From positions 1,736,001 through 1,800,000 of the forward strand of contig JAUZTG010000016.1 in NCBI GenBank assembly GCA_030734395.1: a DNA stretch of 64,000 bases, written 5' to 3'. Under the pieces are notes generated by a model. That model was not told the DNA's origin and searched no databases. It worked only from the letters and a program-made list of their open reading frames with translations. Source of the stretch: Sarocladium kiliense. Its lineage: Eukaryota; Ascomycota; Sordariomycetes; Hypocreales; Sarocladiaceae. The position numbers were made by a program, and so were the translations under genes. This document shows, in pieces, positions 1 to 9,530 of the stretch. Every line of letters starts with the position of its first letter. Positions within the stretch are counted from its first letter, which is position 1.

Positions 1-76
1 TGACAGTAAGAACAAGTCCGGCATGGCTATGTCCTCATCGATCCTGACTTTCGTGCAGTACATCTGAACCAAAACA

Positions 77-2119
77 ATGAGGACGCAACCATGGGTTCTG
101 GCTTCGGCCTTGGCCCTCGTTGCTTCTGTGGCGTCTGCTCAGCCTGAGCAGCGTCCGCGCATTTACTACCCCCGCGCTGTCAAGCGTCAAATTGCCAACT
201 CCACAACCGACGAGCTTCCTGAGCCTGCTTCGACGACTACCATCCAATCCTCCACTCGCCGAGGTCTACTGGATGACCTCCTTGACGGTGTGCTTGGCAG
301 CGACTCGACCTCATCAACTGGCCGCTCTCGCGAAACCACAACTGATGACGATGAGGACGATGAGACTACCAACGGGGGCGGTATCATCATCGGACCTACT
401 GGCATCAAGATTCCCGGTCTTGAGCCGACTGAGACGACCGAGACCGAGACTGAGACTGAGAAGGGTAGCTCGAAGACACCTACTGGTACCCCCACGGATT
501 CCTCTTCCTCTGCCTCCAAGACTGCGTCCAGCTCCAGTTCCAGCTCCACGAAGCTGATCGATCTCGACCCCATAGTCTCAGAGCTGCTGCCTGACCCGAC
601 GACCAATGGCACCGATGAGGCGACTGCTACTGCCACCTCAACATCAGCTTCTGACAGCGACGGCTCTGCATCCAGCTCTAGCACTGGGCTCATCGATGAT
701 CTCACGACGCTTCTTCCGCCTGTGAGCGAGACTTCGACCAGCGCTGGTGAGGAGTCAACTGCAACTTCCGATGTCCCAGTGAGCTCGACTTCTGAGCCCC
801 CGCTCACCCCAACTCCTCAGCCTCCGAGCAGCACCGAAATTCCGTCCAGCACCCTGGAGCCACCTCCGGAGGAGTCTAGCACTATCATTAGCTCTGACAT
901 CCCCATTGACACTCCAGTCACGCCTCTTCCATCCAGCACCGCTAGCGAGACAACTGAGGTCCCTGTCACCAACACCACAGAGCCCACCGACACTGAGGAC
1001 GTGACCACTGCTGCTGAAACCACTCTGGATGAGCCAGTCGCCACTCCCACTTCAGTAGAGTCTGATGTTCCTGTCTTGACTACTCCTGAACCAGAGCCGA
1101 CCACCCTTTCCACTGTTGCTCCTTCCAAGGCCGTGTCCACAGACGAGCCTGAGCCGACTCAGACTGAGCCCAGCGAGGACGACTGGCTCCCTTCCACTAT
1201 CGTTCAGGAGGCCACAAGCTTCAGCTTCGAGCGCCCGACGGCTGAGCCTACTGGCACTGCCACTGCCATCCCCAGCAACATTCCTAAGGTCATCCTTCCG
1301 GATGAGCCCGATATCAAGCAGCCCGACGGCACCACCGCCATTCAAATCGGTTTCCTCTACCCCTTGAACTGGAACTTTGTTTCCAAGAGCGGCGTTGCTG
1401 CTGCCCAGGTGTTCAAGTGGCTTCCCGATGCGCTTGCCTACGCTGGAGAGTTCCCTACCAGGAACGTAGTCGTCACCAAGCTTGTTCCCCTAGACACCAA
1501 CAACAAGTGGGGTTACATGACCACCATCGCCAAGGTTTGGTATCCTACTGATCAGCTGGATGGTCTCCAAATGCAGCTCGGCGCTGCCAACTCTCGTCTG
1601 TACAACAACGAGAAGGATATCGTCAACTCCCTGACCGCAAACATCAACCGAAACATTGACCTCTTCGGCAACATTGAGGAGGAGAATGGCGATGCCAACC
1701 GCGGTGATGATACCAGTGGCAACGGTGGCGATGACACCTTTGATGATAATGATAACAGCAGCACTACCGCCGAGGATAGAGCTCGCACTGCCGGTATTGC
1801 CGTTGGTGCGCTGTCCCTGGCTGGTCTGTATGGAGCTGCTATGTTCATCGTTGCTCGTCGCTACAAGCGCAAGCGCCAGGGCCACCAGCGCGCCAGCTCT
1901 CTGACCAGCTCTCAGGCCTCTTCGGAGATGCGTTACACTGGTGCTGGTAGCCCTGCCCTTATGGGCGGTGCCCTCCTGAGCCGTGATGTCTCGAGCTACG
2001 GCGGCTTTGCTGGCGGTAGAGACAGCCACGGTAGCGGACAGAGTGGCGCTGGCAACTCTGCCCGGACAGCCGGCATTTCAGCACCAGTGGCGACGGAGAA
2101 CTCGCTTGGCTGGAACTAA
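77..2119 (+). CDS. msb2: Msb2-type signalling mucin (membrane osmo/surface sensor)
   Basis: Single-exon gene for a 680-aa protein. Residues 1-21 form a signal peptide. About residues 40-400 are a Ser/Thr/Pro-rich, mucin-like stretch with Asp/Glu-rich patches, expected to be heavily O-glycosylated. A folded extracellular domain follows at about 420-535 (begins IQIGFLYPLNWNF) and matches the conserved Msb2 homology region. One transmembrane helix lies at about 570-592, followed by a basic stop-transfer (RRYKRKR) and a cytoplasmic tail of about 85 residues. In fungi Msb2 acts at the plasma membrane upstream of Cdc42 and the filamentation/pathogenicity MAP-kinase cascade, and its mucin domain is shed. 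Start chosen as the first ATG, giving a clean signal peptide. The order of domains makes the family assignment strong; the signalling role is from family knowledge. Confidence 0.86.
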   Translation: MRTQPWVLASALALVASVASAQPEQRPRIYYPRAVKRQIANSTTDELPEPASTTTIQSSTRRGLLDDLLDGVLGSDSTSSTGRSRETTTDDDEDDETTNGGGIIIGPTGIKIPGLEPTETTETETETEKGSSKTPTGTPTDSSSSASKTASSSSSSSTKLIDLDPIVSELLPDPTTNGTDEATATATSTSASDSDGSASSSSTGLIDDLTTLLPPVSETSTSAGEESTATSDVPVSSTSEPPLTPTPQPPSSTEIPSSTLEPPPEESSTIISSDIPIDTPVTPLPSSTASETTEVPVTNTTEPTDTEDVTTAAETTLDEPVATPTSVESDVPVLTTPEPEPTTLSTVAPSKAVSTDEPEPTQTEPSEDDWLPSTIVQEATSFSFERPTAEPTGTATAIPSNIPKVILPDEPDIKQPDGTTAIQIGFLYPLNWNFVSKSGVAAAQVFKWLPDALAYAGEFPTRNVVVTKLVPLDTNNKWGYMTTIAKVWYPTDQLDGLQMQLGAANSRLYNNEKDIVNSLTANINRNIDLFGNIEEENGDANRGDDTSGNGGDDTFDDNDNSSTTAEDRARTAGIAVGALSLAGLYGAAMFIVARRYKRKRQGHQRASSLTSSQASSEMRYTGAGSPALMGGALLSRDVSSYGGFAGGRDSHGSGQSGAGNSARTAGISAPVATENSLGWN

Positions 2120-3917
2120 GAGGTGTCTGCTCTCCGCTGACGCCTCATGTTCTAGGCGAGGTCCTTCTCTCATTGTCCGAGATGTACATGTCCATGGGTC
2201 TTATCGGCCTCCCCCATCCTTGTCTCCTAAATTTCTGCCTTTTCTAAACCATTTCTTGAATATCGGCACTTGATACCCCTCGGGAGGACAAGTTCATGAT
2301 TGCTCTGCTATATTTTCTGGATTACCAGCGCCTTCTTGGATAATGGGTCACCTTGACTCATTTTGACAATCTTTATCTCGGAAGACAATTTACCAAATAC
2401 ACTGAGCCTTTTGACACAACCTTGTTCCCTTCCTTCACCCCACATCCGTCCCTTCTCTCAATTTTCGCTTGAGGAGGCTTTGCACGTGATGGTACGTGGG
2501 CACAACATCTTTATTGGCATAGACTTGGAGCACGACGCAATGTCGACCCAAAATCTCTTTCCATCTTCTCCTGGCCCTCATTTGGGCCATTGTTCTTCTT
2601 TCCCATCCTTCTCATGGGAGCATGCGCATCCCACGACATGGCATTACTATTCCCTTAAAGTGTCTGGCTATCTTTTCCCGTTTACGAGCCTCTTCTTCTA
2701 CCACTTACACTTCACAGAGAGGTTGTTGAGCGTTGTATTTTCTTTTGAATGGGAGGGGAAAGCGATTTGAAGTTATGGAGGCGGGGGATGGGGTAGGATG
2801 TGAGGCCTCGCGGTTCCAGGCCTCTAGACCTAGAATCTTTCTAGGTTGCGAGGGCCTGGAATCCGGGGGCTGGAGCTGCTCTTTGTTATCCTCCGTAGTG
2901 TGACAATACGACAACTTTCGAAGAAGTCAAACTGTACCTTTGAGGTGTGCCGTGATTGTCGTCCATGATTCGGTCTAAGCAGAGAGACTGAATTAGGTTA
3001 AAGCGTCGTCGCGACATGTGGACTTAGTATGATCGATCAGGTCGTAACCTCGCCCTCGAAAACATGTATCTATCGGACTGCTTCATTCTGGTCGTCGGCA
3101 AGATGTTGTATATTCATGTTCTGCAGTATGTGGTGACCTGGGCAGATGACGAGCGTGAGACGAGAACGCCAGGTAATCATTCACCTTCGACTTCGGCAGC
3201 GCGAAATGCCGTGCAAGTATGCAATCTCTTCCCGTGACTGTTGAGAAAGAGCTTGCTGATACCCTTTGAAATAGCTGGACCAACCTAGGAATGATCGGAG
3301 CCGCAGTATAGAGGCAAGTTCTAGTGCCTCATTCGCGGCCGTGATGCAGGTTTCGCAGACTTTTGCATGAGTATAGCCACCTGCATTCGGATTATACCGG
3401 CAACTTCGCCCACCTCCCGTCACTCATAGATTCGGAAACATCGGGACGGGTATCAGTGGCCGCTTCATGCCCGACTGGCCAACGGCTGAAAATAGCCACT
3501 TCCAGGAGACCGACATAGCTGGTCCAGGTTCGTCGAACTCGAGCTCGAGCTCGAGCTCGAACAGTTCATCAACAATATGCACAGCCTGACGGACTAAGAC
3601 TGACCTCAACGGCGGGAGCTTCTACTTCCACCATGCACGAGGGGAAAGTTGTATCTTCATCAAGCCGAGCTTCTCTTTTCTATTCCATTCTTAGTGACCG
3701 TAGCCACGACGGGCATCCTCTCGGGCACTTCCACCCACGAAGATCATCGACCTGACACGATCTGGGTGTCGACGATTGTTTCGCGGAGCATGAGAAGAAC
3801 AGCAAAAGATGGGTACTTCCGAGAACAAGGGCCTTTATAACTCAGGGCTGGTGAAGAAAATACATCTTGTTCGGGTTCTTAGAGGAAGAAAGGCCAAAAA
3901 AGGCAAAAAAGAAAGTG
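2120..3917. other. Intergenic, no supported gene
   Basis: About 1.8 kb between msb2 and the tRNA. The first few hundred bases are T/C-rich and look like 3' UTR. Open frames here are short and lack recognisable protein features. A small GAGCTC-type tandem repeat lies near 3538. Confidence 0.6.
3538..3560. repeat. Short CTCGAG/GAGCTC tandem repeat
   Basis: About four tandem copies of the self-complementary hexamer unit GAGCTC/CTCGAG. It is read directly from the sequence. No function is inferred. Confidence 0.85.
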
Positions 3918-3989
3918 CTCTCCCGCCGGGAATTGAACCCGGGTCTCAAGCGTGACAAGCTTGCATACTGACCACTATACTACGGAAGA
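3918..3989 (-). tRNA. tRNA-Asp (anticodon GTC)
   Basis: The complement strand folds as a 72-nt tRNA. The acceptor stem TCTTCCG pairs with CGGGAGA (one G-T wobble). The anticodon stem is CAAGC/GCTTG around the loop TTGTCAC with anticodon GTC, and the T arm carries GGGTTCAATTCCC. The D arm contains TAGTATAGTGGTCAGTA, typical of eukaryotic tRNA-Asp. There is no intron. CCA is not encoded, as expected in eukaryotes. Confidence 0.95.
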
Positions 3990-4185
3990 TATTACGTGAG
4001 CGAACTGTTAGCAGCCGCTGTAGTGGGTCTTGACAAAAACCGGGCCAAATTCATATTATACACCCTTATCACGGTAAACTCGATTCTTCAGGAAGTTCTC
4101 ACTGATCTCGGCATCCCCAAAGCATTAACTTGAATACTACGGAAGATGTGCACCTGTTATCAGTTGCCGTAGTGGATCTTGGACA
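3980..4185. repeat. Imperfect duplication of the tRNA-Asp 5' end and flank
   Basis: ACTACGGAAGAT plus the next roughly 45 bases (to TAGTGGGTCTTGACA) recur about 157 bp further along, near 4137-4185, with scattered differences (TAGTGGATCTTGGACA). The copy holds only the tRNA 5' end, so it is a partial duplication and not a second tRNA. Confidence 0.65.
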
Positions 4186-5433
4186 GCCGCTCGTAGGTTA
4201 GCCATATATATGTACCGCATTTTCTCTCCTGTTATGAACACTCTTGTCAACCTCAAAACGGCTCTCAATTCACTGTACCTAGGCTCTAATTCACTGAGGC
4301 CTGTTTTTTTTTTAACTATTCTGCATACTAGATTGTGTAACTGACCCTAGGTCACAACTGCTTGTTCTTCCTGGCATTTGCTTTCCCTTAGTTGGTCCCG
4401 CTCTACATGCTCCAGAAAGACCACACCTTCTCAAGCCTCAAATCCTCAGTATATTGTCTTTTCTTCGGTATCTTGAGAGGTACCAAGCATCTGCCGTATC
4501 AAGAATCAGTCAGCGCAGTGACGCTCGCATTTGACGTGCCTCCGGGCAAAATAAGATGAATTCTGGTATGACGTGGCTTCGCGGTCACAATAAGTATTAA
4601 TCTTCCAAGGCTTTGCAAGATCCAGACCATCGTCTATTCTCTATATGGTAATAGTCGATATTACGTCACGCTCGAGCAAAAGCGAGAATGCTAATAATAA
4701 ATTGCTCTAGTCTGCTCCAGCTACTACCGCCTCCCGCAAACTTGTGGGAGGGACAGAGTTCGAGCTTAAGGTAGGGTACTGCGGACTGCGGCGAGCATCA
4801 GCCGCTTCTCCACGGGCAGATCAGGCGATGCCTTAGGGCGAACGCGTCAAGTTACCCTCAAACCATGGTCCAGTGTCTTCAGCGCGACGAGGCAGATGCG
4901 TCATGCGCAACTCAGACGCAAGGAGAATGAAATGAGAAAGGGACTAGAGCCTGGGAAGCAGCGACTCAGTCAGAGAGTGAGCTTCCTATCAGTGACAGTT
5001 CTTCGAATGTCCAGGCATTCAACATCTAGCGGGGTCAATCTGAACTGACCAACAAACCCTTTCCTCTAGGGGATGGGAGCTACTAAATGCATCGAGGATA
5101 CTTAGCATGTGCTGTTGTCCTGTTATATTTACAAGAATACTAAGCAAATTTCTTAATTGAGTCATCATCTCTTCGAACAAGCCGTCACTCCAGCAGGGAC
5201 CCTCAATTCCCTACGTCAGAACAGCGCGCACAGGCACCCCGAAAGCGATCTCGCAAAACAATCGTTGCGGGGTTACTGCTCCACCAGCTCGCACTTCTCA
5301 TGCGTCATTTGCAGGTAAAAGTTTGCCCCCAAATAGGTAGTGGTTGGCGATTGGCTGGAGGAAGCCAATACATGTACCCCGCCGCCTAAAGAACAGCCAC
5401 CGAGACCGGCAGCGAGGGGTGCCCAATTCGGCT
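4186..5433. other. Intergenic, no supported gene
   Basis: About 1.2 kb upstream of the homocitrate synthase gene with no convincing reading frame. A TGAGTCA heptamer occurs at 5158-5164. It is listed here because it may be an additional distal CPC1/Gcn4 site. Confidence 0.55.
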
Positions 5434-5440
5434 TGACTCA
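5434..5440. promoter_or_regulatory. Candidate CPC1/Gcn4 site upstream of homocitrate synthase
   Basis: TGACTCA, a perfect match to the general amino-acid control element TGASTCA, lies about 216 bp before the ATG at 5656. The motif is seen; binding by the CPC1/Gcn4 orthologue is inferred. Comparable sites precede the Ilv6 and argininosuccinate synthase genes in this window. Confidence 0.5.
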
Positions 5441-5655
5441 CATCCCACCTTCACTACAAAAACGCACTGCTCGCGTGAAGCCTTAAAATTTCGATCACCG
5501 CACATTATTACCTAGCCTTGAAACCGAATTACCTATCGACACGCTCAAGAGCCGAACCACAACATCCGAGATTGAGAACAAGCTCGACATACTCTAGCAT
5601 TCGCGCCACTCAACACAAGTCCCGGGTTCGATTCACCGAACGACGACCACCCACC

Positions 5656-8161
5656 ATGTGCGGTACCGACAGCAACGAGGCCAATAGCCAAGCGCCTCCC
5701 AATACCTCACACCCGGCCCAGAATCACAATCCTGCATCATCACCCTATGCTCAGATGCAGGACTACATCTCCAATGTCAACCGCTACAAGATTATCGAGA
5801 GTAAGAAGTTCCCGGCGGGGCAGAGCGCCCGAGGCTTTTGACGCCGGCTGACGTGCATCACAGGCACCTTGAGAGAAGGCGAACAATTCGCCAATGCCTT
5901 CTTCACCACGGAGAACAAGTACGTCTGCCGCTTCTTTCGGTGTGACCAGCGCTGACAGGGCACAGGATCCAAATTGCGAAGATGCTTGACAAGTGAATAA
6001 CACCAGACCCTGACCACCACTTACGTACCCTCTGACCAACGATAGGTTTGGCGTTGACTACATTGAGTTGACGAATGTTTGCTCAAGTTTGTCCCTCTTC
6101 CCCCCCTTTTTTTTGGTGGGAGAACTACTAACTTTCGAGCAAGGCCCCCAGTCGTTCGAGGACTGCAAGACCATCTGCGGACTTGGACTCAAGACTAAGA
6201 TCCTCACACACGTGAGATGTTCGATGGACGACGCAAAGAAAGCTGTTGAGGCTGGAGTGGACGGTGTAGACCTCGTCATCGGTACATCGTCCTACTTGCA
6301 GCGTTATTCGCATGGCAAATCAATAGAAATGATCACGAAGAGTGTGTTGCCCTCTGAAGCCGGAGTTCCGTCTCTCGGGAGAGCTCTTGGCGGATTTCTG
6401 GCCTTGTCCGGAACGCATCTACTGACTGTCTACTAGCTGCAATTGAGGTCATCGAATATGTTAAGAGGTAGGCCCGGACTAACATTGGGTTGCGTGGCCA
6501 ACGCTGACACCCAAAATAGCCAAGGAGTGGAAGTTCGCTTCTCGTCCGAGGACTCCTTCCGTTCCGACCTCGTCGACCTACTTACCCTCTATAAGGCTGT
6601 TGATAAGGCCGGAGTCCACCGAGTGTACGTCCAGACCAAGGCAAAGCGCAATTGCGAAACTCGTCATGCTAACAGGAGCAGGGGTGTCGCAGACACAGTT
6701 GGAGGAGCAACTCCTCGTATGGTTTACCAGCTCATCTCGACATTGCGCTCAGTGGTAGGATGCGATATCGGTGAGTCTTACTTTTCCATGCCGGCACCAT
6801 CGTTCCACATTCTCCCCTGCGTCGCCTTTTACGTACTGGTCGCAATGATCGGCATGCCCTGTGGTCCTCATAAGCGATACAAGACCACTTTGTCCAAGGC
6901 AATGACCCATTAAGCCCTCCCCGTGTCACGGTCGTTCAAGGCAATGGCATGGTGAGCCTCAGGCCTCACAGCCAGCTACAGCTTGACGTTCTCAATGTCT
7001 ATATCAGGCTATTTAAAAGTTCGGATGATAGCTGCAGCATGTCGTCAACACTGCCCCCCTTCAGTTTGCCCATTACGGTGCTCTACCGCCTTCGACACAC
7101 ATTGACCCCAACTTCGCGACATCATCCGGGCTTGTGCCATGGTTTTACGGAGTAAAGAGCGCTGACAAATGCCTTTTAAAGAGACCCATTTCCATGATGA
7201 CACTGGCTGCGCTGTTGGAAATGCGATTAGTGCATTAGAGGGTAAGTATTGCCTTTTCCCAATAACTCTGATTTGAGCTTCAACTCTTACTGACCGCATA
7301 GGCGGTGCGACACACGTCGATACCTCAGTGCTTGGAATCGGAGAGAGGAACGGCATCACTCCGCTTGGAGCACTGATGGCTCGCATGGTCGTTTCGGCAC
7401 CTGAGTACACCAAGTCCAAGTACAACCTCACAATGCTTAAGGAGATCGAGGAGTACGTCGCATCATGCGTCCAAGTGAACATTCCCTTCAACAACCCCAT
7501 CACCGGAGCTACAGCCTGTAAGTCGTTTCCGTCAGCCCCGAAAGAGGAACGATGTTAACACCGGACAGTCACGCACAAGGCAGGAATCCACGCCAAGGGT
7601 AATTCACTTGCACATCATTCCACGTCATGTTTTGTGCTAATCTATGGCAGCTATCCTGGCAAACCCTTCGACATACGAGATCATTGACCCTGCGCTGTTC
7701 GGCCGTATGTCCCTCTGGCTCTCACCGTCCTCCATTCTGCGGCGACTAACAATGATAGTGTCTCGTTACATCTCGATCACCTCTCGTATTACAGGCTGGA
7801 ACGCGGTCAAGTCCCGCGTGGTGAGTGCAGCCATGCGAACGAATACTGTGGAGCAAAACATACTGACAGCCCAAAAGATCCAACTCGGATATGACATTTC
7901 GGACGACCACATCAAGACCATGTAAGTCCCTATGACACTAGACTTCCCGAAGGAGTCGTCATGTAAGAGAGACAGTGTTGACGCGAAGAACAGTACCGCC
8001 AAGATCAAGCAGATGGGTGACAGTGAGTACATCAATAGATCTTTATACCACGCATTGACTAACCAAAAGTAGTTCGTCCCTTGGCCATCGACGACACGGA
8101 CTCAATCATCCACGCCTATAACGTGCAGCTTCGGGAGGAGGCCGCTGCCAAAGCGGCATAG
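5656..8161 (+). CDS. Homocitrate synthase (lysine biosynthesis), 16 exons
   Basis: Catalyses acetyl-CoA plus 2-oxoglutarate to homocitrate, the first step of the fungal alpha-aminoadipate lysine pathway. Splicing at 5800/5864, 5918/5966, 5992/6046, 6076/6140, 6341/6437, 6467/6520, 6624/6682, 6770/7182, 7241/7302, 7517/7569, 7598/7651, 7704/7759, 7820/7878, 7921/7994 and 8022/8073 gives 1269 nt, 422 aa. Family motifs are intact: STLREGEQFANAFF, FGVDYIELT, RFSSEDSFRSDLVD, ETHFHDDTGCA, LGIGERNGITPLG and FTHKAGIHAKAILANPSTY. Oddities: 15 introns in a gene of ordinary length, exons as short as 27 nt, and one 411-nt intron (6771-7181). The intron at 6077-6139 has a weak GTTTGC donor but a good CTAAC branch point; it is 63 nt and stop-free, so it might be retained. 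Start is the first ATG in the conserved frame. Whether this is the only homocitrate synthase of the genome is unknown. Confidence 0.88.
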
Positions 8162-8438
8162 ACGGAGGATGATGGCCTTTGGGTAATCTAAGGGAAAGTG
8201 TAGACAAGATTGACATGATCACGGCGTTCAAAAAATGAATGAGGTTTGCGCATTAAGAGTTCGCGAGTCGCCAGCAGTGAAACGTAGACTGCACAATGAT
8301 TCAATCGACTTACTTCCCCATCCGCTAAAGTAAACTATGCAGCCCACAGCGTACAAGCCATCTTGTCCACTACGCTACCTTGGCTGTAAGCGCCTTAGAA
8401 GTACTTTGCTCCTCATCGTCTTGCAAACTCATTTACTC

Positions 8439-9251
8439 CTACTCACTCCGAATCGCAATGTCAGCGCAGTTCAGGTAGATCTGCGGCGTCTCGAAGGAAT
8501 TCCACTTGAACGACAACAGCGTGTGGTTAGACACATAGTCCGGAAGCTTCACCTTCCCGCTGACCGTGTAGCCACCGGCGATAGAGGTATAGCACGAGTT
8601 TATGGGCGCACTGTCGATGCCCTTGCAGCGGCCACCATTGAACGCCTGGCACGTGAACCAATCATTGCGGTAGCATGATTCGCCTTCGGGACAGTCCTGG
8701 CTGTAGCCGCACTCCTGACCGTCGACGTCGGTGCACGGCAGGATACCCTCCTGGAAGCAATCTTCAGCTGCCTGCTTCTCTGCCTCGGTGGGCAGATAGT
8801 CCGGGTCAAGGAACTTGTCGATAATAGCTTGGTCCTGGCAGATGCGGTACGTGAACATTCCGCCGTGGTCGCCGTTGTTGTCGACGCACCACTGCACATC
8901 GATGACATCTCCAGGGGCATATGTGGCCTGCAGTTCCTGGCCCCAGTTCGCCCCGGGCTGGTTGTAGTCGACGCTCACGCGTTGATTGTAACCGCAAGGG
9001 CCCATGCGACTCACGGTTGCTTGATCAAGGTTGGGCCACGACGCAACGGGCTCAAGAATGGTACATTCTGGGCAGGTATCAACACCGGCCTGGGAAACAA
9101 ATTGAGTTAGCTGTGTGGAAGGGGATGAAAATGTTGGTGAGAGAAGTCTGACCTCGGCGTTCAAGCCCACTCGGCTCATAGGAAGTACCAGATAGCCATG
9201 GCCGTAGACCTTGGCCACGAGGATGGACGCAGCGATGAAAATGCGCGACAT
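8439..9251 (-). CDS. AA13 lytic starch monooxygenase (secreted, no CBM20)
   Basis: Copper enzyme that oxidatively cleaves alpha-1,4 bonds in starch outside the cell. Two exons (9153-9251 and 8439-9089, with a 63-nt intron) encode 249 aa. A 17-residue signal peptide is followed by His18, which would become the N-terminal copper-binding His of the mature enzyme (HGYLVLP). Other AA13 landmarks: GVDTCPECTILEP, GPCGYN, the second copper-ligand region VDNNGDHGGMFTYR, many paired cysteines, and YVSNHTLLSFKWNSF near the end. The protein stops right after the catalytic domain, so it lacks the C-terminal CBM20 starch-binding module of many relatives. The ATG chosen gives the signal peptide with His at its exact end; upstream in-frame codons would bury it. 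Promoter motifs near 9486-9530 suggest AmyR/CreA control. Confidence 0.92.
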   Translation of the reverse strand: MSRIFIAASILVAKVYGHGYLVLPMSRVGLNAEVRLLSPTFSSPSTQLTQFVSQAGVDTCPECTILEPVASWPNLDQATVSRMGPCGYNQRVSVDYNQPGANWGQELQATYAPGDVIDVQWCVDNNGDHGGMFTYRICQDQAIIDKFLDPDYLPTEAEKQAAEDCFQEGILPCTDVDGQECGYSQDCPEGESCYRNDWFTCQAFNGGRCKGIDSAPINSCYTSIAGGYTVSGKVKLPDYVSNHTLLSFKWNSFETPQIYLNCADIAIRSE

Positions 9252-9485
9252 TGGGAGTAGTATAGGCTTTTTGCCAATGGTTTTCAAGGAGGAAATGAGA
9301 GGTACAGGTTCGAGTAGGTTTATTGATGCGCATCTCACAATGGTCGGACATGCTTGACAGAGGGCGACTGCAGCATCATTTATAAGTCTGACCAGGCGTA
9401 GCGAATTCAACGCAACCGAAAAATATAGAGAGAAGAGGCGTTTAGCGTGCAACACGGTCCTTGGAATCGAGCTGGAGCGTGGCTT

Positions 9486-9502
9486 CGGCGGCATCACGGA
9501 GG
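9486..9502. promoter_or_regulatory. Two overlapping AmyR-type motifs (CGGN8CGG / CGGN8AGG)
   Basis: Sequence CGGCGGCATCACGGAGG contains CGG-N8-CGG and, shifted by three bases, CGG-N8-AGG. Both fit the consensus of the amylolytic regulator AmyR. They lie about 235-250 bp upstream of the AA13 LPMO start. The match is seen; regulation is inferred. Confidence 0.45.
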
Positions 9503-9519
9503 TGGGCGATCGGCTCTGA

Positions 9520-9530
9520 CCCCGTGGGGT
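9520..9530. promoter_or_regulatory. Candidate CreA site in a CCCC/GGGG inverted repeat
   Basis: GTGGGG at 9524-9529 matches the CreA carbon-repression consensus SYGGRG and sits in an ACCCC-GTGGGG inverted repeat about 275 bp upstream of the LPMO. The motif is short, so support is modest. Confidence 0.3.

Noticed and set aside
187..1140. Long complement-strand frames opposite msb2.
   Set aside because: They are Ser/Val-rich shadows of the Ser/Thr/Asp-coding strand and have no features of their own.
5620..5645. GGGTTCGATTC near 5628 looks like a tRNA T-loop/B box.
   Set aside because: No acceptor or anticodon stem could be folded around it, and it lies in the 5' leader of homocitrate synthase.
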